A DNA stretch of 56,296 nt from a bacterium. Its GTDB lineage: Bacteria; Planctomycetota; B15-G4. The DNA lies in NCBI GenBank assembly GCA_030428785.1, contig JAUIEF010000013.1, forward strand, positions 1-56,296, written 5' to 3'. The notes below the pieces were generated by a model. That model did no database searches and was not told the origin of the DNA. It saw only the letters and a list, made by a program, of their open reading frames with translations. The translations under genes and the position numbers were made by a program. Shown here in pieces: positions 9,170-15,392 of the stretch (its first letter is position 1; the number at the start of each line of letters is the position of its first letter).

Positions 9170-10271
9170 ATGGCCGTCGAAGACGCCCGCACCCACGCCG
9201 TCGACATCCGCCGCCGCCTGAACCAGATCAAGGACTCCCTTTGACGCGGAGGCGCTCGCCCGCCGCAAGGCGGAGCTCGAGGAGCAGATGGCGGGCGACG
9301 GCTTCTGGGACGACCAGGAGTCGGCGCAGCAGGTCGTCGGTGAGCTGAAGCGCGTCAAGGCGTCGCTCGGGCCGATCCTCGACCTGGACGCCGCGCTCGA
9401 CGACCTCGACGTCATGATCGAGCTGGCCGGCGAGTCGGACGGCGACGAGGGCGCCGACGAGGTCGCGGAGATGGACGGCAAGGTCGTCGCGGCGATGGAC
9501 GCGCTCGAGTTCCGCGTCATGCTCGGCGGCGAGTACGACGTGCGCGATGCGTACCTCACCGTGCAGGCCGGCGCCGGCGGCACCGAGTCCTGCGACTGGG
9601 CCGAGATGCTCCTGCGCATGTACACGCGCTGGGCCGAGCGCGCGGGCTTCGACGTGAGCCTCGTCGACCGGCTCGAGGGCGAGGAGGCCGGCATCAAGTG
9701 GGCGACGCTGCTCGTCAAGGGCGACTACGCCTACGGCTACCTGCGCCCCGAGTCGGGCGTGCACCGGCTCGTGCGGCTGTCGCCCTTCGACAGCCAGAAC
9801 CGGCGGCAGACGTCCTTCGCCGCCGTCGAGGTGAGCCCCGAGCTCGACGACGCGGAGGCCATGGAGATCCGTCCCGAGGATCTCAAGATGGACACGTTCC
9901 GCGCGGGCGGCGCCGGCGGTCAGCACGTCAACAAGACCGACTCCGCCGTGCGACTCACGCACGTCCCGACCGGCATCGTCGTCGCCTGCCAGAGCGAGCG
10001 CAGCCAGCACAAGAACCGCTCGACCGCGCTCAAGATGTTGTCCGCGAAGCTCATCGCGAAGGCCGAGGCCGAGCGCGAGGCGGAGCTCGCCGGGCTCGCC
10101 GGCGAGAAGGGCGACATCGGCTGGGGCCACCAGATCCGCAGCTACGTGCTCCACCCGTACCAGATGGTCAAGGACCACCGGACCAGCCTGGAGGTGGGCA
10201 ACACCCAGGCCGTGCTGGATGGCGACATCCAGCCGTTCATCGAGACCTACTTGAGGAGCCGGCGCTCATGA
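9170..10271 (+). CDS. prfB: Peptide chain release factor 2, with programmed +1 frameshift
   Basis: The zero frame starts at ATG 9170 (AAGGA seven nt upstream) and stops at TGA 9242-9244 after 24 codons. Shifting +1 at CTT-TGA-C (the coding join skips T9242) continues as DAEALARRKAEL to 10271, giving 366 residues, the usual RF2 length. SPF (about residues 204-206) is the RF2 stop-codon recognition tripeptide, and GGQ (about 251) is the peptidyl-tRNA hydrolysis motif. RF2 reads UGA and UAA; low RF2 slows termination at the internal UGA and favours the shift, which is known autoregulation. Its stop overlaps the ATG of purH (ATGA), so the two are probably co-translated. Confidence 0.97.
9230..9245 (+). 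promoter_or_regulatory. RF2 programmed +1 frameshift site
   Basis: AAGGA (9230-9234), a 4-nt spacer, then CTT TGA C (9239-9245). The slippery CTT-T with an in-frame UGA followed by C is the canonical RF2 arrangement. The Shine-Dalgarno-like element is weaker than the AGGGGG of E. coli and one nt further away. Confidence 0.95.
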
Positions 10272-11851
10272 CCGCCGGAGAGAGGACCACACCCGTGCGC
10301 CGCGCCCTGCTGTCCGTCACCGACAAGACCGGAATCGCCGACTTCGCCAAGGGCCTCGCCGCCCGCGACTTCGAGGTGGTGTCCACCGGAGGAACCGCGA
10401 AGGTCATCCGCGAGGCCGGCGTGCCGGTCTCCGACATCAGCGACATCACCGGCTTCCCCGAGATGATGGACGGGCGCGTGAAAACGCTGCACCCGAAGGT
10501 GCACGGCGGGCTGCTCGCGGTGCGCGACGACAAGGACCACGTCGCCGCGATGGAGGACCACGGCATCGCGCCCATCGACGTCGTGGCCGTCAACCTCTAC
10601 GCGTTCCGCGAGACGGTCGCGAAGCCGGGCGTCACGGACGCCGAGGCCGTCGAGAACATCGACATCGGCGGGCCGAGCATGATCCGCTCCGCCGCCAAGA
10701 ACCACCGCAGCGTGTGGGTCGTCACCGACCCGACCGACTACGACGCCGTGCTGCAGGGCCTCGACGACGAGGCGGGCGGCCTCGACGGGCTGCCGCAGCG
10801 CAAGGCGCTCGCCGGCAAGGCCTACACGACGACGGCCGCGTACGACGCCGCGATCTCGAGCTGGTTCAGCGAGCGCGAGGGTCAGGAGCTGCCGGACCAC
10901 CTCGTCCTCGAGGCCGGCGAGTCGCGCGAGCTGCGCTACGGCGAGAACCCGCACCAGGCGGCGCGCTTCTACGTCGACCGCGGCGTCACCGAGCCGAGCA
11001 TCGCCACGGCCGAGGTCCTCGGCGGCAAGGCGCTCTCCTACAACAACATCATGGACGCGGACGGCGCCCTCGAGCTCGTCAAGGAGTTCGACGTGCCGGC
11101 CGCCGCGGTCATCAAGCACACGAACCCCTGCGGCTGCGGCGTCGGCGAGGACAGCGCGACGGCCTTCCGGCGCGCGTGGGCCGGCGACCCGCAGTCGGCG
11201 TTCGGCGGCATCGTCTCGCTGAACCGCCCGGTCGACGAGGAGCTCGCGCGGGCCATCGCGAAGCCCGAGCACTTCCTCGAGGTCATCGTGGCGCCGTCCT
11301 TCGAGGGCGACGCCGTGAAGATCCTCGAGACCGGCGCGAAGTGGGGGAAGAACGTCCGCCTGCTCGCGACGGGCGAGCTCGGCACGCGGTCGCCGCGCGA
11401 TCTCATGGTGCGCAAGGTGACCGGCGGATTCCTCGTCCAGCAGCGCGACCTCGGCTACGACCACGAGAAGCGCGAGGTCGTGAGCGCGCGGCAGCCCACC
11501 ACGAAGGAGATGGACGACCTCGAGTTCGCGTGGCGCGTCTGCAAGCACGTCAAGAGCAACGCGATCGTGCTCGTGAAGGACGGCACGCTGCTCGGCGTGG
11601 GCGCGGGCCAGATGAGCCGCGTCGACTCGGTCTTCATGGCCGGCCACAAGGCGGGCGAGCGCACGCAGGGCGCGGTCCTCGCGTCCGACGCGTTCTTCCC
11701 GTTCCGCGACTCGATCGACGAGGCGTCACGCCTCGGCGTCACGGCGGTCATCCAGCCGGGCGGGTCCATCAAGGACAAGCAGTCGGTGGAGGCCGCGGAC
11801 GAGCACGGGATGGCGCTCGTCATGACGGGGTCGCGGCACTTCAAGCACTGA
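10268..11851 (+). CDS. purH: Bifunctional AICAR formyltransferase/IMP cyclohydrolase
   Basis: 527 residues, normal for PurH. The N-terminal IMP cyclohydrolase domain (MGS-like) has LLSVTDKTGI, STGGTAKVI, GFPEMMDGRVKTLHPKVHGG and NIDIGGPSMIRSAAKN. The C-terminal AICAR transformylase domain has RYGENPHQAA, KHTNPCG, SAFGGI and ending VTAVIQPGGSIKD...MTGSRHFKH. It carries out the last two steps of purine synthesis to IMP in the cytosol. The ATG overlaps the prfB stop and has GAGGAG upstream. An alternative GTG at the VRRALLS segment, with GGAGAGAGG before it, would trim nine residues and fits the usual family start equally well. Confidence 0.96.
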   Translation: MTAGERTTPVRRALLSVTDKTGIADFAKGLAARDFEVVSTGGTAKVIREAGVPVSDISDITGFPEMMDGRVKTLHPKVHGGLLAVRDDKDHVAAMEDHGIAPIDVVAVNLYAFRETVAKPGVTDAEAVENIDIGGPSMIRSAAKNHRSVWVVTDPTDYDAVLQGLDDEAGGLDGLPQRKALAGKAYTTTAAYDAAISSWFSEREGQELPDHLVLEAGESRELRYGENPHQAARFYVDRGVTEPSIATAEVLGGKALSYNNIMDADGALELVKEFDVPAAAVIKHTNPCGCGVGEDSATAFRRAWAGDPQSAFGGIVSLNRPVDEELARAIAKPEHFLEVIVAPSFEGDAVKILETGAKWGKNVRLLATGELGTRSPRDLMVRKVTGGFLVQQRDLGYDHEKREVVSARQPTTKEMDDLEFAWRVCKHVKSNAIVLVKDGTLLGVGAGQMSRVDSVFMAGHKAGERTQGAVLASDAFFPFRDSIDEASRLGVTAVIQPGGSIKDKQSVEAADEHGMALVMTGSRHFKH

Positions 11852-11970
11852 TCCGGCCGCGGTCGCGGTAGGGGCTCCGGTTTCCACGTTCCGGCCTGGT
11901 TGTGTTTCACGCCGGAGCAATCGCTCGGATTCTTGGTGTCCGGCGACACGCTCTGAACGATCTCGGCTCC

Positions 11971-12069
11971 GAAGCCGAAGCCGAAGCCGAAGCCGAAGCC
12001 GAAGCCGAACCGGAAGCCGAACCGGAAGCCGAACCCGAACCCGGAACCGAGACCGAATCGGAAACCGGA
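11971..12069 (+). repeat. Hexanucleotide array A (GAAGCC)n
   Basis: Six perfect GAAGCC units (11971-12006) followed by about ten degenerate units (GAACCG, GAAGCC, GAACCC, GAAACC and similar). It lies 3' of both purH and the convergent four-helix-bundle gene, and is the inverted counterpart of the larger array at 12615-12796. A short open frame through it (EAEAEA...) is taken to be spurious. Confidence 0.9.
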
Positions 12070-12100
12070 CCCGCCCCGGCGGTTCGACCGCCGGGGCGGG
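12070..12100. terminator. Perfect GC hairpin between convergent genes
   Basis: CCCGCCCCGGCGG, loop TTCGA, CCGCCGGGGCGGG: a 13-bp perfect stem. It sits between the ends of purH (+) and the four-helix-bundle gene (-), so it could terminate from either side, although there is no obvious U-tract. Confidence 0.7.
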
Positions 12101-12109
12101 TGGTCTCGT

Positions 12110-12430
12110 TCAGTGCGTGAGCTTCCAGAGCATGGCGAGCACGCGGTCGAGGAGCGCGTAGCTCTGCGCGAGGTCCTCCTCGCGCAGGTCACCCAGCGCG
12201 ACAGCGGTGCGCAACGCAGTCCTCACCTCGTCCGCAGAACCGGCAGCCACACGCCAGTGATGCCGGCGATCCTTCCCGCCGCGCCGCTGACCCTCGGAGA
12301 TGTTGAGGGTCACGGAAGCAGCAGCCCGCCGAACCTGGCGGTGCATGTCGCGATCACACACCTGCAGAATCGCGAGTGGCGAGCGAAGCGAGGCCACCAT
12401 GCGGATCGCGATCTCGAGCACATCGAACAT
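12110..12430 (-). CDS. Four-helix bundle protein (S23/23S rRNA IVS family)
   Basis: 106 residues. The core QVRRAAASVTLNISEG and AAGSADEVRTAL match the conserved RAxxSIplNIaEG and iAxGSxxElxt segments of the small four-helix-bundle family that includes 23S rRNA intervening-sequence proteins and is structurally related to bAvd of diversity-generating retroelements. ATG 12430 follows AAAGGAGT with an 8-nt spacer, but that Shine-Dalgarno lies in one arm of a 28-bp inverted repeat, so translation may be restrained by a hairpin. The gene sits between oppositely oriented hexamer arrays and is not inside an rRNA gene in this window. No reverse transcriptase is nearby. Likely an RNA-binding oligomer (inference); role unknown. 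Confidence 0.88.
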   Translation of the reverse strand: MFDVLEIAIRMVASLRSPLAILQVCDRDMHRQVRRAAASVTLNISEGQRRGGKDRRHHWRVAAGSADEVRTALRTAVALGDLREEDLAQSYALLDRVLAMLWKLTH

Positions 12431-12434
12431 GTGA

Positions 12435-12506
12435 GGGACTCCTTTCCTGGAATCGGGTGGGGTTACGCCCGCGAGGGGCCCCGCCCGATTCCAGGAAAGG
12501 AGTCCC
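12435..12506. repeat. 28-bp inverted repeat enclosing SD of four-helix-bundle gene
   Basis: Left arm 12435-12462 and right arm 12479-12506 are reverse complements with one mismatch, separated by 16 nt. In the minus-strand mRNA the 5' arm carries CTCCTTTCCT, which pairs with AGGAAAGGAG in the 3' arm, the Shine-Dalgarno of the gene starting at 12430. It may be a translation-control hairpin or a dispersed repetitive element. Confidence 0.88.
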
Positions 12507-12569
12507 GCCCAGTGCGTCGCGCACGCAGCCGGGTGACCACCGACGTCGTGTCCCCGGAGTCTTGTGGGG

Positions 12570-12612
12570 CGCTCACGAAGTGAGCGACCGCCGAACTCTC
12601 GCGAAGCGAGAG
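12570..12612. other. Two adjacent 7-bp hairpins with GAA loops
   Basis: CGCTCAC-GAA-GTGAGCG (12570-12586) and CTCTCGC-GAA-GCGAGAG (12596-12612) follow one another, 9 nt apart, just before array B. Identical architecture with different stems suggests selected RNA or DNA structure. No gene lies between 12431 and 12801; that stretch holds the inverted repeat, these hairpins and array B. Confidence 0.6.
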
Positions 12613-12614
12613 GA

Positions 12615-12796
12615 GGCTTCGGTTTCGGCTTCGGTTTCGGCTTCGGTTTCGGCTTCGGTTTCGGCTTCGGTTTCGGCTTCGGCTTCGGTTTCGGCTTCGG
12701 TTTCGGCTTCGGTTTCGGTTTCGGCTTCGGTTTCGGCTTCGGCTTCGGTTTCGGCTTCGGGTTCGGCTTCGGGTTCGGCTTCGGTTTCGGCTTCGC
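12615..12796 (+). repeat. Hexanucleotide array B (GGCTTC/GGTTTC)n
   Basis: About 30 hexamers alternating GGCTTC and GGTTTC with rare GGGTTC variants; on the minus strand this is GAAGCC/GAAACC. It is the inverted counterpart of array A and starts right after the stop of the SRPBCC gene. All frames are open through it (FG, KP or SASV repeats), which reflects the hexamer rather than coding. Confidence 0.93.
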
Positions 12797-12801
12797 CTCC
12801 C

Positions 12802-13359
12802 TCACCCCTCCCGCCGCGCCTCGACGCCCAGCGTCTCCGCGACCATGTCCATCTGCGCGTCGAACCCGCTCTCGACGCCGCCGCCGATCATCATCATGAA
12901 GCGGAAGGCCGGAGCCATCCACGAGCCGGAGGGGATCTCGGTCGCGCCGGAGATCGTGACGCGGCAGCCGTCGCCGTCGGGCGCGAGCGTGTACTCCCAG
13001 CGGCTCGTCATGCCCATGGCCTGCGACTCCATCGCGCGGACGAGCCGGCGCGGCGCGTCGCGCTCGATCGTCGTGACGACGATGCGCTCGCCGCGGCCCA
13101 TGTCCTCGATCCAGCTCGGCAGGCCGTCGACGTCGGGCTGCGGCTCGACCGACTTCATCATGGTGCCGGTCATGGGGTGCGCCTCGACGTCCTGGAGCGC
13201 GTCCCACACGGCGTCGACGTCCGCGTCGAGCGCGACGCTCGTCGCGCCCTCGTAGTGCTCGGGCAGGAACAGGCCGACGGCGAACGGCACCGCGACGAGG
13301 ATCACCGCGACGATCAGGACGCGCAGCAGGAAGGGACGCTTCTTCTTCTCGGCGGCCAT
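12802..13359 (-). CDS. Membrane-anchored SRPBCC-family protein
   Basis: 185 residues. Lysine-rich start, one transmembrane helix (~11-31), then an SRPBCC/START-like fold: EGATSVALDADVDAVWDALQDVEAHP near the start (the usual 'ida.pe.VW..l.D...' entry), WEYTLAPDGDGCRVTISGATEI in the middle, and a long C-terminal helix. Such domains bind hydrophobic ligands in a deep pocket; no catalytic residue is evident. Start ATG has CGGAGCC upstream. Transcribed towards array B; readthrough would carry the array into the four-helix-bundle transcript. Confidence 0.82.
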   Translation of the reverse strand: MAAEKKKRPFLLRVLIVAVILVAVPFAVGLFLPEHYEGATSVALDADVDAVWDALQDVEAHPMTGTMMKSVEPQPDVDGLPSWIEDMGRGERIVVTTIERDAPRRLVRAMESQAMGMTSRWEYTLAPDGDGCRVTISGATEIPSGSWMAPAFRFMMMIGGGVESGFDAQMDMVAETLGVEARREG

Positions 13360-13431
13360 GGGGGGGCTCCGGGGCTGCGATGGGACGGCCGCGCGCCGGT
13401 CCGCTCCGGTTCCCCGCGGTCGAGCGAGCGG

Positions 13432-13437
13432 AGGTTA
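13432..13437 (-). promoter_or_regulatory. Candidate -10 (TAACCT) of SRPBCC gene
   Basis: TAACCT on the minus strand, 72 nt before the ATG at 13359, is the only AT-rich hexamer in this 123-nt gap. Confidence 0.3.
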
Positions 13438-13482
13438 TGCGCGCGCGTGACCGCGGCGCAAGGCTGCGCGCGTGCGTGCGTC

Positions 13483-15288
13483 TCAGGGAGTCGAGCAGCG
13501 GACGCCGTTCGACAGCGTGAGCCCCGCGGCGCCGGTCGGGTCCTCGACGATGCACTGGAACGCGACCTGGGTGCCCGACGGCACGCCGGCGGGCCACGGC
13601 GACGTGACCGCGAAGGCGCCCGCGCCGTCCGTCGCGAAGAGGAACTGGGCGGCGAACGGGTGCGCGTGGACCGTCCCGCCGAGCGCGGGGAAGGGGGTCG
13701 GCGCGAGCGAGAGCCAGGCGACGAGGAGCGCGTCGGCCGGCGCGTCGTCGAGCGCGAGTCCGACCTCGTGGCCGGCGCACGGCGTTCCCGAGCCCGTGAG
13801 CCGCGGCGCCGACGGGCCCGAGCCGCCGCCGAGGTCCGACCAGGCGACGTCCTCCAGCGCGAAGCGGTAGGCCGCACCGGCCTCGCCGGCGCCCTCGTCC
13901 TCCTGATCACCGTCGATCCCGGTGGCCGAGCTGTCCTCCTGGAACGCACCCACGACGAGCTCGTTCCCGGACAGCGCGACGGCCGACCCGAACGCGTCGA
14001 ACTTCTGGGTGTTCGTGGCCTTCACGTAGGCGTGCTGGCACCACGTGCCCTCGTGCCGCACGAACACGTACGCGGCGCCGGACTGCACGGCGAGGTCGTT
14101 CTGGTCGCCGTTCGTCCCGAGGGCGTAGCCGTCCTCCTGGATCGCGGCGACTGCGATGACGTTCCCCGCGATCGCGAGGGCCGAGCCGAACTCGTCGAGG
14201 CCGCCGGGGTTGGACGCCTTGAGGTACGCCGTCTGGCTCCACGTCGTCCCCTCGCGCTCGAAGACGTAGACGGCTCCGGCGTTGGACAGACCGCCGACGG
14301 TCTGGTCTCCGTCGACGCCCGGAGAAGCGCCGTCCTCGCGCCACGCGCCCACGACGATCCGATGGCCCGCGATCGCGACCGTCTGGCCGAACTGGTCACC
14401 GACCGCCGTGTTGGACGCCTTGAGGTAGGCCTGCTGCACCCAGCCGGTCGGCGTGTCGATGTAGACGTAGGCCGCGCCGGCCGCGTTCGTCGAGTCGTCG
14501 GTCTGGTCGCCGTCGACGCCGGTCGCGCCGCTGTCCTCGTGCGGTGCACCCACCACGACGGTCCGGTCGGAGATCGCGACGGAGCGTCCGAAGATGTCCC
14601 CCGGGCCCGTGTTCGACGCCTTGAGGTAGGCCGTCTGCACCCAGGACCCGTCCAGCCGCTCGAAGACGTAGGCCGCGCCGGCCGTGAACGCGTCGTCGTC
14701 GCTGCCGTCTCCGTCGACGCCGGTCGTCGCGCTGTCCTCGCTCGGTGAGCTCACGACGAGCCGGTCGCCGGAGAGCGCCACGGCCGACCCGAAGAAGTCG
14801 CTGCCCGAGAGGTTGTCGGGGAACAGCGTCGCCTCGAGGCTCCACGTGCCGTCGTGCCGCGCGAACACGTACACCGCGCCGGCCTCGGACACCTGCGTGT
14901 CGTCGCGCGGCGCGCCCACCGCGAGCCGGTCGCCCGACAGCGCCACCGCGGTGCCGAAGGCGCCGTAGGGATAGGTGATCGCCGCCTTGAGGTAGGCCTC
15001 CTGCTGCCACGCGCCGTCGTGTCGCGCGAACACGTAGACCGCGCCCGCCGCGAACACGGAGTCGTCCGTCTGGTCGCCGTCCACGAGCGTCGCGCCGCTC
15101 CGTTCCCCCGGCGCGCCGACCGCGAGCAGGTCACCGTCCATCGCGACGGCCGTCCCGAAGTCGTCGTCGAACCCCGTGTTCGAGGCCTTGAGGTACGTCG
15201 TCTGGGCGCTCGCCGGAGCGAGCAGCAGGGCGAGTACGGCCGCGACCCGGTGGGACACGGCGCGCGGGCGTGCTGGACGGGTGGGCAT
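13483..15288 (-). CDS. Secreted FG-GAP beta-propeller protein with shared C-terminal domain
   Basis: 601 residues. Signal peptide (HRVAAVLALLLAPASA). Seven repeats of ~60 residues follow, each with YLKASNT..D.FG.aVA..gd.lvVGAp.edS, spaced by a 'GvdGDQtDDS...aGAaYVF' loop, matching the integrin-alpha-like FG-GAP propeller (seven blades). After residue ~495 comes the C-terminal domain also found at 30714, 32228 and 38859: GSGTPCAG...LLVAWLSL...LGGTVHA...WPAGVPSGTQVAFQCIVED...LTLSNGV. ATG chosen for the signal peptide and GGGGGA upstream. Probably cell-surface or released, binding or adhesion role (inference). Confidence 0.9.
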   Translation of the reverse strand: MPTRPARPRAVSHRVAAVLALLLAPASAQTTYLKASNTGFDDDFGTAVAMDGDLLAVGAPGERSGATLVDGDQTDDSVFAAGAVYVFARHDGAWQQEAYLKAAITYPYGAFGTAVALSGDRLAVGAPRDDTQVSEAGAVYVFARHDGTWSLEATLFPDNLSGSDFFGSAVALSGDRLVVSSPSEDSATTGVDGDGSDDDAFTAGAAYVFERLDGSWVQTAYLKASNTGPGDIFGRSVAISDRTVVVGAPHEDSGATGVDGDQTDDSTNAAGAAYVYIDTPTGWVQQAYLKASNTAVGDQFGQTVAIAGHRIVVGAWREDGASPGVDGDQTVGGLSNAGAVYVFEREGTTWSQTAYLKASNPGGLDEFGSALAIAGNVIAVAAIQEDGYALGTNGDQNDLAVQSGAAYVFVRHEGTWCQHAYVKATNTQKFDAFGSAVALSGNELVVGAFQEDSSATGIDGDQEDEGAGEAGAAYRFALEDVAWSDLGGGSGPSAPRLTGSGTPCAGHEVGLALDDAPADALLVAWLSLAPTPFPALGGTVHAHPFAAQFLFATDGAGAFAVTSPWPAGVPSGTQVAFQCIVEDPTGAAGLTLSNGVRCSTP

Positions 15289-15316
15289 GACGTCATTCCC
15301 CCGGGGCTCGAGCCGT

Positions 15317-15322
15317 AGCGTA
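15317..15322 (-). promoter_or_regulatory. Candidate -10 (TACGCT)
   Basis: TACGCT on the minus strand, 28 nt before ATG 15288. The same hexamer precedes the genes at 27634 (+) and 32081 (-). Confidence 0.4.
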
Positions 15323-15392
15323 CCAGGGAGCCGTCGGGCGCGGGTGTCACCGGCTACCATGCGTCCCCGCGTCCGATCCCCGAGCCTCCCCG

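Noticed and set aside
11902..12120. 72-codon plus-strand EAEAEA frame
   Set aside because: Entirely array A plus terminator; no Shine-Dalgarno, all frames open through hexamers.
12615..12796. CRISPR array
   Set aside because: Continuous hexamer without unique spacers, and no cas genes nearby.
11971..12796. Diversity-generating retroelement
   Set aside because: The four-helix-bundle protein resembles bAvd, but no reverse transcriptase, template/variable repeat pair or C-type-lectin target is visible in the window.
11852..12830. Fragment of 23S rRNA hosting a classical intervening sequence
   Set aside because: No rRNA-like sequence recognised on either side; flanks are purH and an SRPBCC gene.
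12564..12899. 111-codon FGFGFG frame
   Set aside because: Array B in one register, running antisense into the SRPBCC gene.
12110..13780. 556-codon minus-strand frame joining KP repeats to the four-helix-bundle protein
   Set aside because: The KP repeat is array B read in one register. The four-helix-bundle gene has its own ATG and Shine-Dalgarno at 12430, and family members are about 110-130 residues.
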